Assembly: GCA_948560485.1 (NCBI GenBank)
Contig: CAOXUF010000176.1
Location: 1-5,340 of the forward strand
DNA: 5,340 nt
From: an uncultured Eubacterium sp.
GTDB taxonomy: Bacteria > Bacillota_A > Clostridia > Lachnospirales > Lachnospiraceae
Direction: 5' to 3'
Part shown: positions 1 to 5,340 of the stretch, piece after piece
How the letters are laid out: every line of letters starts with the position of its first letter
Position numbering within the stretch: the first letter of the stretch is position 1
Position numbers and translations under genes: made by a program
Notes under the pieces: generated by a model
The model's input: only the letters and a program-made list of their open reading frames with translations
The model's database searches: none
What the model was told of the DNA's origin: nothing

Positions 1-1
1 A

Positions 2-313
2 TTTCAGGATTACAATTTGGAAATGTCAGAGATTATCGTTGGGGTAGTAGGTGTTCTTCAGTTTGATGTGTTAAAATACAGAATGGAAAATGAATATGGC
101 TGTGATGTGCGCTTGGACCCATTGCCATATACACATATCCGCTGGGTAAAAGACCCTGCAACAGATTTAAATAGCTTGAAATGTCCGAGTGATACAAAGA
201 AAGTGAAGGATATGAAAGGAAATCCATTGATTTTATTCTCTAATGAGTGGTCTATTCGAATGACATTAGAGAGAAATGAAGGATTGGAGTTTGAAGAGTT
301 CTGGAAAAATTAG
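2..313 (+). CDS. prfC: Peptide chain release factor 3, C-terminal end (5' truncated by window)
   Basis: This is the last 103 codons of a GTPase that recycles release factors RF1 and RF2 from the ribosome after translation termination. The frame is open to the left edge, so the true start and the GTP-binding domain lie outside the window. The visible part matches the RF3 C-terminal domain: a GVVGVLQFDV motif, then a KYRMENEYG segment (E. coli-like proteins have LKDEYG here), a RWV motif, and a hydrophobic NPLILFSNEW strand before the end at FEEFWKN. The TTG at 17 is not a credible start, because the homologous domain continues upstream of it (FQDYNLE) and no ribosome binding site precedes it. 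A strong terminator follows about 25 bases after the stop, separating this gene from the nucleoside operon. The family assignment is by recognition of these motifs and is confident. Confidence 0.9.
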   Translation, partial: FQDYNLEMSEIIVGVVGVLQFDVLKYRMENEYGCDVRLDPLPYTHIRWVKDPATDLNSLKCPSDTKKVKDMKGNPLILFSNEWSIRMTLERNEGLEFEEFWKN

Positions 314-337
314 AAAAGAATTGAAAGAATATATATC

Positions 338-388
338 AAAAAAATGTACCAAGAGTAAAAATAAATCTTTGGTACATTTTTTATTTAT
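338..388 (+). terminator. Rho-independent terminator after prfC
   Basis: A perfect 14-bp stem pairs 339-352 with 369-382 around a 16-base loop. Its core is TGTACCAA pairing with TTGGTACA, flanked by an A-run on the left and a T-run on the right. The inner end can be extended by two further pairs (354-368 and 355-367) if G353 bulges out. The T-run (377-382, then TATTTATT) is typical of an intrinsic terminator. Because the left flank is a run of A residues, the same hairpin could also stop transcription arriving from the other strand. It ends prfC and insulates it from cdd. Confidence 0.88.
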
Positions 389-421
389 TCAGAAAAATTA
401 CTGTCTATTCTTTTTATAAAG

Positions 422-430
422 TGATAATAT
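422..430 (+). promoter_or_regulatory. Candidate extended -10 promoter for the cdd operon
   Basis: The sequence TGATAATAT reads as TG-n-TAATAT, an extended -10 element; read one register earlier, GATAAT (423-428) is an ordinary -10 with one mismatch to TATAAT. No good -35 is visible: the best upstream hexamers around 398-405 match TTGACA poorly, which an extended -10 can tolerate. The position suits a promoter, after the prfC terminator and about 24 bases before the cdd start codon. The region is so AT-rich that chance matches are easy, so this is only a candidate. Confidence 0.4.
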
Positions 431-439
431 ATTTATTAT
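424..439. repeat. AT-only inverted repeat overlapping the candidate -10
   Basis: ATAATA (424-429) and TATTAT (434-439) form a perfect 6-bp inverted repeat around TATT. It overlaps the candidate -10 and lies just before the cdd ribosome binding site, where a repressor operator would be expected. It contains only A and T in an AT-rich stretch, so chance is a serious alternative. It does not resemble a CcpA cre site or the E. coli DeoR operator. Confidence 0.25.
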
Positions 440-453
440 AGAAAGGAAAATAA

Positions 454-876
454 ATGGACAAGAAGCAGATACAAAAATTAATTGAGCAGGCAGCAGATCA
501 GATAAAATACTGCTATGCACCATATTCGGGTTTTAAAGTAGGGGCTGCACTACTTACAAAGAATGGGAAAATATATACAGGCTGTAATATTGAAAATGCA
601 GCATATACACCGACCAATTGTGCTGAGCGGACAGCTTTTTTCAAGGCCGTAAGCGAGGGAGAGATTGAGTTCCAGGCAATATGTGTTGTAGGAGGAAAGG
701 ATGGCGCAATAGAAATGTATACAACGCCTTGTGGTGTATGCAGACAGGTCATGATGGAATTTTGCAATCCGGAAACATTCCAGATTATTTTGGCAGCAGA
801 TATAGAAAAATACAAGGTATTGTGGTTGAAAGATTTACTGCCAATGGGATTTGGACCAGATAATGTGAAAAAATAA
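454..876 (+). CDS. cdd: Cytidine deaminase (homotetrameric, three-cysteine zinc type)
   Basis: Hydrolytically deaminates cytidine and deoxycytidine to uridine and deoxyuridine in the cytoplasm, the entry step of pyrimidine nucleoside salvage. The protein is 140 residues, the usual size for the small tetrameric class. The substrate-binding NIENAAY motif is at 45-51. The zinc site is complete: Cys56 within CAER, with the proton-shuttling Glu58, and Cys93 and Cys96 within PCGVC. Arg59, three residues after the first cysteine, corresponds to the zinc-site arginine (Arg56) of the B. subtilis enzyme. N-terminal YAPYSGFKVGAAL is also typical. The start is set by a GAAAGGA ribosome binding site at 441-447, six bases before the ATG. 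It is the first gene after the prfC terminator and probably opens the operon; its product uridine is the substrate of the phosphorylase encoded two genes downstream. No key residue is missing. Confidence 0.97.
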   Translation: MDKKQIQKLIEQAADQIKYCYAPYSGFKVGAALLTKNGKIYTGCNIENAAYTPTNCAERTAFFKAVSEGEIEFQAICVVGGKDGAIEMYTTPCGVCRQVMMEFCNPETFQIILAADIEKYKVLWLKDLLPMGFGPDNVKK

Positions 877-883
877 ATTTATT

Positions 884-888
884 AGGAG
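884..888 (+). promoter_or_regulatory. Ribosome binding site choosing the acyltransferase start at 895
   Basis: AGGAG lies six bases before the ATG at 895. The in-frame ATG at 889 directly abuts this AGGAG and could not use it, so 895 is preferred. Confidence 0.75.
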
Positions 889-894
889 ATGAAC

Positions 895-1746
895 ATGGAA
901 AAGATATTAGAAATATCTGAATGTGAAAAACTGAAGGACAACAAAGCAATTTGCAATGGGGATAACATTGAGATGAAAAATTCCAGTATCATATTTTCAG
1001 GACAAGGTAATATTTTGGTGTTAGATAATCAGGTGAGACTGGTGAATAGCAAAATTCATTTTAAAGGAAATAATTGTGTTGTTTATTTAAGAAGCAATCC
1101 GAAAAATGATTATTATTTGAATATTGCAGTGAGCAATGAAAACTGTGTTTATATAGGAGAGCGAAACTATTTTAACGGAACACTGAATATGGTGGTATCG
1201 GAATATCAGAATATTTTAATAGGTGATAATGGTGTGTTTGCTTTTGGAATATGGATGCGGACTGGCGATGCTCATGCGCTATATGATATCCATACAAGAA
1301 AGAGAATTAATTACGGAAAGTCCATTCTTGTGGGTGACCATGTGTGGCTGGGGCAGTCGGCAATGGTTTTGAAAGGGACACAGTTTGGGTCCGGTGCAGT
1401 GCTTGGTGGTGGAAGTCTCATATCTAACAAGGTTGTTCCTTCGCATACATTGTTTGCTGGAAATCCTGCAAAGAAATTAAAAGAGGATATTGCACATTTA
1501 AATTGGGGGGTACATAGCTGGACCAGAGACAAAATGAAATTGTATAATGAGATGAATGATGAGGTTTATGTTTTCGAAAAATCAAAGAAAAATTGTAAAA
1601 GCCTAAAAGAGATTGACCGGTTATTAAAGGGGAAGACAAAGGCGGAGGAAAAGGTGCAAATCATTCAAAAGTATCTGGTACAGGAGAAAGATGTAAATCG
1701 ATTTTATATTGGAAAAGTAAATAAACGCAGAGGTATTTTTAAATAA
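895..1746 (+). CDS. Left-handed beta-helix (hexapeptide-repeat) O-acyltransferase, substrate unknown
   Basis: A probable cytoplasmic acyl-CoA-dependent O-acyltransferase of the hexapeptide-repeat superfamily (CatB, galactoside and polysaccharide acetyltransferase relatives). The protein has 283 residues and no signal peptide or membrane segment. Irregular beta-rich repeats run from about residue 25. The core is GDAHALYDIHT (124-134, with His127 the likely catalytic base), then KRIN, SILVGDHVWLGQSAMVLKG (143-161), a glycine-rich GAVLGGGS stretch (167-174) and the AGNPAKKLK signature (188-196). These are the landmarks of enzymes that acetylate sugars of capsule, exopolysaccharide or cell wall. 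Beyond the helix is a charged, Lys/Glu-rich tail of about 80 residues (from about 205) with no recognised domain. The gene sits 18 bases after cdd and 51 bases before udp, so it is probably co-transcribed with nucleoside salvage genes although no role there is obvious. The fold is confident; the acceptor is unknown. Confidence 0.85.
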   Translation: MEKILEISECEKLKDNKAICNGDNIEMKNSSIIFSGQGNILVLDNQVRLVNSKIHFKGNNCVVYLRSNPKNDYYLNIAVSNENCVYIGERNYFNGTLNMVVSEYQNILIGDNGVFAFGIWMRTGDAHALYDIHTRKRINYGKSILVGDHVWLGQSAMVLKGTQFGSGAVLGGGSLISNKVVPSHTLFAGNPAKKLKEDIAHLNWGVHSWTRDKMKLYNEMNDEVYVFEKSKKNCKSLKEIDRLLKGKTKAEEKVQIIQKYLVQEKDVNRFYIGKVNKRRGIFK

Positions 1747-1797
1747 AGGTATCGTGGACTAGAAAAATAACTATGTATGAAATGAAAGAGGTGTGCT

Positions 1798-2571
1798 ATG
1801 AAAAATTATTCTGAGAATCCAAACAAACAATATCATATTCAGGTAGGAAAAGGTGAAGTCGGTCGATATGTAATTATGCCGGGAGACCCGAAACGATGTG
1901 AAAAGATTGCCGAATATCTGGATAATCCGATTTTGATGGCCGACAATCGGGAATATGTTACATACACGGGAACTCTTGATGGAGTAAAGGTAAGTGTTAC
2001 GTCTACTGGAATTGGCGGGCCGTCAGCAGCAATTGCTATCGAGGAATTGTACCGATGTGGGGCAGATACTTTTGTCAGAGTAGGAACATGTGGCGGTATG
2101 CAGCCAGAGGTAAAAAGTGGAGATATTGTGATTGCCACAGGTGCCGTTCGTATGGAAGGAACAAGCAGAGAATATGCACCGATGGAGTTTCCGGCAGTAG
2201 CGGATATTTCTATAACAAACGCATTGACAAAGGCAGCAAGACAGAAAGAATTTTCTTATCATGCAGGAGTAGTTCAGTGTAAGGATTCTTTTTATGGACA
2301 ACATGAGCCGGAAACAAAACCAGTTCATTATGAATTAAAAAATAAATGGGAAGCGTGGAAGAGACTGGGGTGCCTGGCTTCTGAAATGGAGTCGGCAGCA
2401 TTGTTTATTGTGGCAAGTTATCTGAAAGTAAGAGCTGGTTCCTGTTTTCTTGTGGTGGCAAATCAGGAGAGAGAAAAGCAGGGATTAGAAAATCCGGTAG
2501 TACATGATACAGAGATGGCGATTCAGACAGCAATTGAAGCTGTTAGAAATTTGATTCGTGAAGATAAATAG
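1798..2571 (+). CDS. udp: Uridine phosphorylase
   Basis: Reversibly splits uridine (often also deoxyuridine) with phosphate into uracil and (deoxy)ribose-1-phosphate. The 257-residue protein belongs to the NP-I nucleoside phosphorylase family and aligns along its length with E. coli Udp (about 253 residues). Visible features are His13 (E. coli His8), the phosphate-site glycine and arginine in PGDPKR (Gly29, Arg33), Arg51, STGIGGPS at 69-76, Arg94 and Thr97 in RVGTCG, EFPAVAD at 130-136, and the ribose-binding EMES at 197-200. The uracil-recognition loop reads [10 protein letters not shown]: the E. coli Gln166 equivalent (Gln168) is present, but the partner Arg168 position seems to be glutamate, so specificity may differ in detail. 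An AGAGGTG ribosome binding site four bases upstream supports the start. It takes uridine from Cdd and passes sugar phosphate to DeoB. A purine-preferring member of the fold is less likely. Confidence 0.9.
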   Translation: MKNYSENPNKQYHIQVGKGEVGRYVIMPGDPKRCEKIAEYLDNPILMADNREYVTYTGTLDGVKVSVTSTGIGGPSAAIAIEELYRCGADTFVRVGTCGGMQPEVKSGDIVIATGAVRMEGTSREYAPMEFPAVADISITNALTKAARQKEFSYHAGVVQCKDSFYGQHEPETKPVHYELKNKWEAWKRLGCLASEMESAALFIVASYLKVRAGSCFLVVANQEREKQGLENPVVHDTEMAIQTAIEAVRNLIREDK

Positions 2572-2611
2572 TTGTGGTTTGTGATAGAGTGTGAAAAATG
2601 GGACTGCCGAG

Positions 2612-2620
2612 AAGGAGGAG
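2612..2620 (+). promoter_or_regulatory. Strong ribosome binding site choosing the add start at 2625
   Basis: AAGGAGGAG, a near-perfect match to the anti-Shine-Dalgarno complement, lies four bases before ATG 2625 (six counting from AGGAGG). It falls inside the reading frame that would begin at ATG 2598, where it would encode a spurious run of arginines, so the upstream ATG is rejected as the start. Confidence 0.88.
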
Positions 2621-2624
2621 AGGG

Positions 2625-3602
2625 ATGACAATAGAAGAATTAAAGAGAATGCCAAAAATAGAACTACATTGTCATCTGGATGGTTCGCTTAGCAGAGAAT
2701 TTATAGAGAAAAGACTTAAAAGAAGCGTATCGGAAAAGGAGTTAAGCGTATCTGATGATTGTTCCGATTTAGTAGAATATTTAGAAAAGTTTGATTTGCC
2801 ATTGGAATGTTTACAGGATGAAGAGGGGCTGGCAGAGGCAGGATATGATGTGTTAAAAACGATAAGAAAGGAAAACGTGATTTATGCAGAAATCCGTTTT
2901 GCTCCATTGCTTTTGATTACAGAAGAAATGAATACCAGACAGGTAATTCAGGCTTTGTTAAGGGGACTGGAAAAAGGTAAAAAGGATTTTGGAGTAGAAT
3001 ATAATGTAATTGTTTGTGCCATGAGACATCACAGCATGGAGCATAATTATGAGATGATAAAAGCTGCCAGTGAATTTTTAGGGAAAGGTGTATGTGCAGC
3101 AGATCTGGCAGGAGCGGAGGCACAGTATCCCATGGCTGAATTTATGGAGTTGTTTTATAAAGTCAAAAAACTGGGAATACCATTTACAATTCATGCAGGA
3201 GAATGTGGAAACCCACAGAATATAGAAGATGCATTGACAGCCGGGGCAGGGAGGATAGGCCATGGCATTGCTATGAGAGAAAAACAGGACATAAAGGAGT
3301 TTGTAAAGAATCATCATATTGGAATCGAGATGTGTCCTATCAGTAATTTACAGACAAAAGCGGTAAAAAGTGTAAATGAATATCCTCTCAGGGAATTTTT
3401 AGATGTAGGATTACTGGTTACTATTAATACGGATAATCGTACAGTCAGTAATACTTCTATGACAAAAGAACTTAAGTTTGTACAGGAAGCATATGGAATC
3501 AGCGATGAGGAAGTTAGAGTAATGATGAAAAATGCAATAGAAGTATCTTTTGCAGGTGAAGAAGTAAAAGGAAAGTTAAGAGAAAGAATTATAGAAAATT
3601 AA
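2625..3602 (+). CDS. add: Adenosine deaminase
   Basis: Hydrolytically deaminates adenosine and deoxyadenosine to inosine and deoxyinosine in the cytoplasm. The 325-residue protein is a metal-dependent TIM-barrel amidohydrolase of typical length. The active site is complete: zinc ligands His15 and His17 in ELHCHLDGS, His190 with catalytic Glu193 in HAGE, His213 in IGHGIAM, and Asp270 in NTDNR, the bacterial variant of the TDDP/TDNP motif. EMCPISNLQT at 235-244 and RFAP at 91-94 are also characteristic. The start at 2625 follows a very strong ribosome binding site and places HxH at the family's usual position near residue 15; a start at 2598 would add nine residues (MGLPRRRRG) that merely translate that site. 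The gene follows udp after 53 bases with no terminator. The product inosine would need a purine nucleoside phosphorylase, which is not in this window. Adenine deaminase-like members of the family exist, but adenosine is favoured by the nucleoside context. Confidence 0.95.
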   Translation: MTIEELKRMPKIELHCHLDGSLSREFIEKRLKRSVSEKELSVSDDCSDLVEYLEKFDLPLECLQDEEGLAEAGYDVLKTIRKENVIYAEIRFAPLLLITEEMNTRQVIQALLRGLEKGKKDFGVEYNVIVCAMRHHSMEHNYEMIKAASEFLGKGVCAADLAGAEAQYPMAEFMELFYKVKKLGIPFTIHAGECGNPQNIEDALTAGAGRIGHGIAMREKQDIKEFVKNHHIGIEMCPISNLQTKAVKSVNEYPLREFLDVGLLVTINTDNRTVSNTSMTKELKFVQEAYGISDEEVRVMMKNAIEVSFAGEEVKGKLRERIIEN

Positions 3603-3657
3603 TGAACGCTAGTTTTAAGAAAATGAATTACTGAAATGGGAATAATTGATGACATGG

Positions 3658-3666
3658 AAAGAGGTG
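3658..3666 (+). promoter_or_regulatory. Ribosome binding site choosing the deoB start at 3672
   Basis: AAAGAGGTG lies five bases before ATG 3672. The in-frame ATGs at 3636 and 3654 have no Shine-Dalgarno of their own and would translate through this one. Confidence 0.8.
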
Positions 3667-3671
3667 GCGAA

Positions 3672-4862
3672 ATGAAAGCATATGAGAGAATATTTGTAAT
3701 TGTATTGGACTCACTTGGTATCGGGGCTCTTCCGGATGCAGAAAAGTTTGGAGATGAAGGTGTAGACACTTTTGGACATATTTTGGAGAAGATGGGAAGA
3801 TTGGAGATTCCTAATTTACAAAAGCTGGGGATGTTAAATCTTCATTCGGCAGGAGATATGATAGGTGTGGAAAAGCCGTTGGGAAGATATATGAAACTTG
3901 CAGAAGTGAGCAATGGAAAAGATACGATGACCGGTCACTGGGAGATGATGGGAATAGAGACAAAGACACCATTTAAAACTTTTGCAGAGCATGGTTTTCC
4001 GCTGGAATTGATTGCGGAACTGGAGAAGCGGTGTGGAAAGCGTGTGATTGGAAATAAAACTGCCAGTGGAACAGATATTATAGAAGAACTGGGTGAGGAA
4101 GAAATTGCTACAGGGGCTATGATTGTGTATACATCAGTGGATTCGGTAATGCAGATATGTGGAAATGAAGAAACGTTTGATTTGGATAATTTGTACCGCT
4201 GTTGTGAGATTGCCAGAGAAATTACATTAAGAGAAGAGTGGAAAGTGGGACGTGTGATTGCCAGACCTTATGTAGGAAAACGAGAAGGGGAGTTTGAACG
4301 AACGAGTAACCGACATGATTATGCCTTGAAACCAACGAACAAAACAGTGCTAAATGCATTAAAGGAGAATGGACTGGATGTGATTGGTGTTGGTAAGATT
4401 AATGATATTTTTTGTGGAGAGGGGATTACGGAAAGCTATCGCTCCAAAAGTTCTGTTCACGGAATGGAACAGACTATAGAGCTATGTGGGAAAGATTTTC
4501 ATGGGCTGTGTTTTGTAAATCTGGTGGATTTTGATGCAATGTGGGGGCATCGGAGAGACCCGATAGGCTATGGAAGAGAAATTGAGAAGTTTGACGTGAA
4601 TTTAGGTATTTTCATGGAAAAGATGAGAGATGATGATTTGCTGATTATCACAGCAGACCATGGAAACGACCCTACTTACAAGGGTACAGATCATACAAGA
4701 GAGTATGTCCCTTTTATTGCTTATTCAAAGACAATGGAAATGGGGAAAGCCTTGGAAGATGAGCATACATTTGCAGTAATCGGTTCTACGGTGGCTGAAA
4801 ATTTTGGAGTGAAAATGCCAGAGGGAACAATAGGAAGTTCCGTGTTAGAAAAACTGGGATGA
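3672..4862 (+). CDS. deoB: Phosphopentomutase
   Basis: Interconverts ribose-1-phosphate and ribose-5-phosphate, and the deoxyribose forms, linking nucleoside cleavage to the pentose phosphate pathway. The 396-residue protein is a cytoplasmic Mn-dependent member of the alkaline phosphatase superfamily; Bacillus DeoB is about 394 residues. Expected active-site residues are all visible: Asp13 in VLDSLGIG, the phosphorylated Thr85 in [12 protein letters not shown], Asp288 and His293 in [12 protein letters not shown], Asp329 and His330 in TADHGNDPT, and His341 in [10 protein letters not shown]. The family's cap domain occupies roughly residues 100-220, with [12 protein letters not shown] at 126-137 and the RHDYALKP motif at 214-221. 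The start at 3672 is chosen for its ribosome binding site and because [14 protein letters not shown] matches the family N-terminus; starts at 3636 or 3654 would add 12 or 6 unsupported residues. It receives ribose-1-phosphate from Udp encoded two genes upstream, so its position fits the pathway. Confidence 0.97.
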   Translation: MKAYERIFVIVLDSLGIGALPDAEKFGDEGVDTFGHILEKMGRLEIPNLQKLGMLNLHSAGDMIGVEKPLGRYMKLAEVSNGKDTMTGHWEMMGIETKTPFKTFAEHGFPLELIAELEKRCGKRVIGNKTASGTDIIEELGEEEIATGAMIVYTSVDSVMQICGNEETFDLDNLYRCCEIAREITLREEWKVGRVIARPYVGKREGEFERTSNRHDYALKPTNKTVLNALKENGLDVIGVGKINDIFCGEGITESYRSKSSVHGMEQTIELCGKDFHGLCFVNLVDFDAMWGHRRDPIGYGREIEKFDVNLGIFMEKMRDDDLLIITADHGNDPTYKGTDHTREYVPFIAYSKTMEMGKALEDEHTFAVIGSTVAENFGVKMPEGTIGSSVLEKLG

Positions 4863-4892
4863 GTTTTGTAGGATACAGGAAGAAGAGATACA

Positions 4893-5340
4893 ATGGTAGA
4901 GATTTTAAATACAGGACTTAGTTCTGCTAGAACGAAATATATAAATAAAGAGGTTCTTTATGATTTTTCAGTAAATATAAATCCATTAGGATTACCTATT
5001 AATGTAATTTCTAACGTTATAGAGGGGTTGGAGACTTGTAATAAGTATCCTGATCTTTCATGTTGTGAGCTGCGTAGTTTATTGTCTGAAAAATATCTGC
5101 TTCCCAAAGATAGTTTTTTTGTTGGAAATGGTGCAGATGATATTTTATATCGAATAGTGTATGCATTTTGCCCTAAAAAGGCGCTTATCATAGAGCCTAC
5201 GTTTGAGGAGTATGAAAAAGTATTGCGGTCAGTATCATGTCAGGTAGAACATTATATTTTACCAGAGGAGAATAATTTTAACTTTTGTGAGAGTGTTCTA
5301 AATTATATTACAGATGATTTAGATATTCTGTTTTTATGTA
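4893..5340 (+). CDS. CobD/HisC-like PLP-dependent enzyme (3' truncated by window)
   Basis: The first 149 codons of a class I/II fold-type I PLP enzyme related to threonine-phosphate decarboxylase (CobD) and histidinol-phosphate aminotransferase (HisC). Visible landmarks are DFSVNINPLG at 24-33, the CobD-style N-terminal motif; YPD at 52-54; VGNGADDILYRI at 77-88, the PLP phosphate-binding segment; and PTFEEYEKV at 102-110. The HGGN box usual near the N-terminus of CobD appears degenerate here (NTGLSSA). The catalytic lysine and the NPNNPTG motif would lie beyond the right edge. The ATG at 4893 is 30 bases after the deoB stop, with a modest AGGAAGAAGAG ribosome binding site at 4877-4887. Co-transcription with deoB is likely since no terminator intervenes. 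No other cobalamin gene is visible, so an aminotransferase acting on another substrate is equally possible and no gene symbol is given. Confidence 0.8.
   Translation, partial: MVEILNTGLSSARTKYINKEVLYDFSVNINPLGLPINVISNVIEGLETCNKYPDLSCCELRSLLSEKYLLPKDSFFVGNGADDILYRIVYAFCPKKALIIEPTFEEYEKVLRSVSCQVEHYILPEENNFNFCESVLNYITDDLDILFLC

Noticed and set aside
338..382. The hairpin after prfC considered as a riboswitch or attenuator for cdd.
   Set aside because: It is a plain long stem with a T-run, placed right after the prfC stop and before the candidate promoter; no alternative antiterminator pairing was seen.
681..863. A 60-codon + strand open frame inside cdd.
   Set aside because: It is an out-of-frame shadow of cdd; its cysteine-rich look comes from the zinc-site codons read in another frame.
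1773..1814. A 13-codon ORF overlapping the udp start ([13 protein letters not shown]), a possible leader peptide.
   Set aside because: No Shine-Dalgarno precedes its ATG, and it simply reads across the real udp ribosome binding site in another frame; expected by chance.
2023..2328. A 101-codon minus-strand open frame, cysteine-rich in translation.
   Set aside because: Antisense shadow of udp, whose conserved residues are all in the + frame; no ribosome binding site or family match seen.
3603..3671. The add-deoB gap (69 bases) as a possible internal promoter or terminator.
   Set aside because: No hairpin with a T-run and no convincing -35/-10 pair were found; it looks like ordinary intergenic sequence with the deoB ribosome binding site.
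4958..5191. A 77-codon open frame on the - strand.
   Set aside because: It is antisense to the CobD-like gene, which has clear family motifs on the + strand. The minus-strand translation shows no recognisable family.

Overview
The window is AT-rich, densely packed DNA with every gene on the + strand. It looks like a low-GC Gram-positive bacterium, most likely a gut-type Clostridia (Lachnospiraceae-like). That placement is an inference from base composition, the strong AGGAGG-type ribosome binding sites and the style of the encoded proteins; there is no rRNA or other lineage marker here.

Layout. Bases 2-313 are the 3' end of a gene for peptide chain release factor 3 (prfC). It is closed by a clear hairpin-plus-T-run terminator (about 338-388). 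A short AT-rich gap (389-453) carries a candidate extended -10 promoter, and six same-strand genes then follow with gaps of about 18-70 bases and no visible terminator between them: cytidine deaminase (cdd), a left-handed beta-helix O-acyltransferase, uridine phosphorylase (udp), adenosine deaminase (add), phosphopentomutase (deoB), and the 5' part of a CobD/HisC-like PLP-dependent enzyme that runs off the right edge.

How the genes work together. Four of the six form a nucleoside salvage/catabolism unit. Cdd turns cytidine into uridine, Udp splits uridine into uracil and ribose-1-phosphate, and DeoB converts the sugar-1-phosphate to ribose-5-phosphate (or the deoxy form), which feeds central carbon metabolism. 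Add turns adenosine into inosine. A purine nucleoside phosphorylase to cleave inosine and a deoxyribose-phosphate aldolase are not in the window. The acyltransferase and the CobD-like enzyme have no obvious role in this pathway and are the two genes worth a second look.

Three genes (acyltransferase, add, deoB) have in-frame ATGs upstream of, or overlapping, their Shine-Dalgarno sequences; the start just after the Shine-Dalgarno is preferred in each. I saw no mobile element, CRISPR array, tRNA, rRNA or riboswitch, and no convincing novel system. This is mostly an ordinary metabolic operon with two unexpected passengers.
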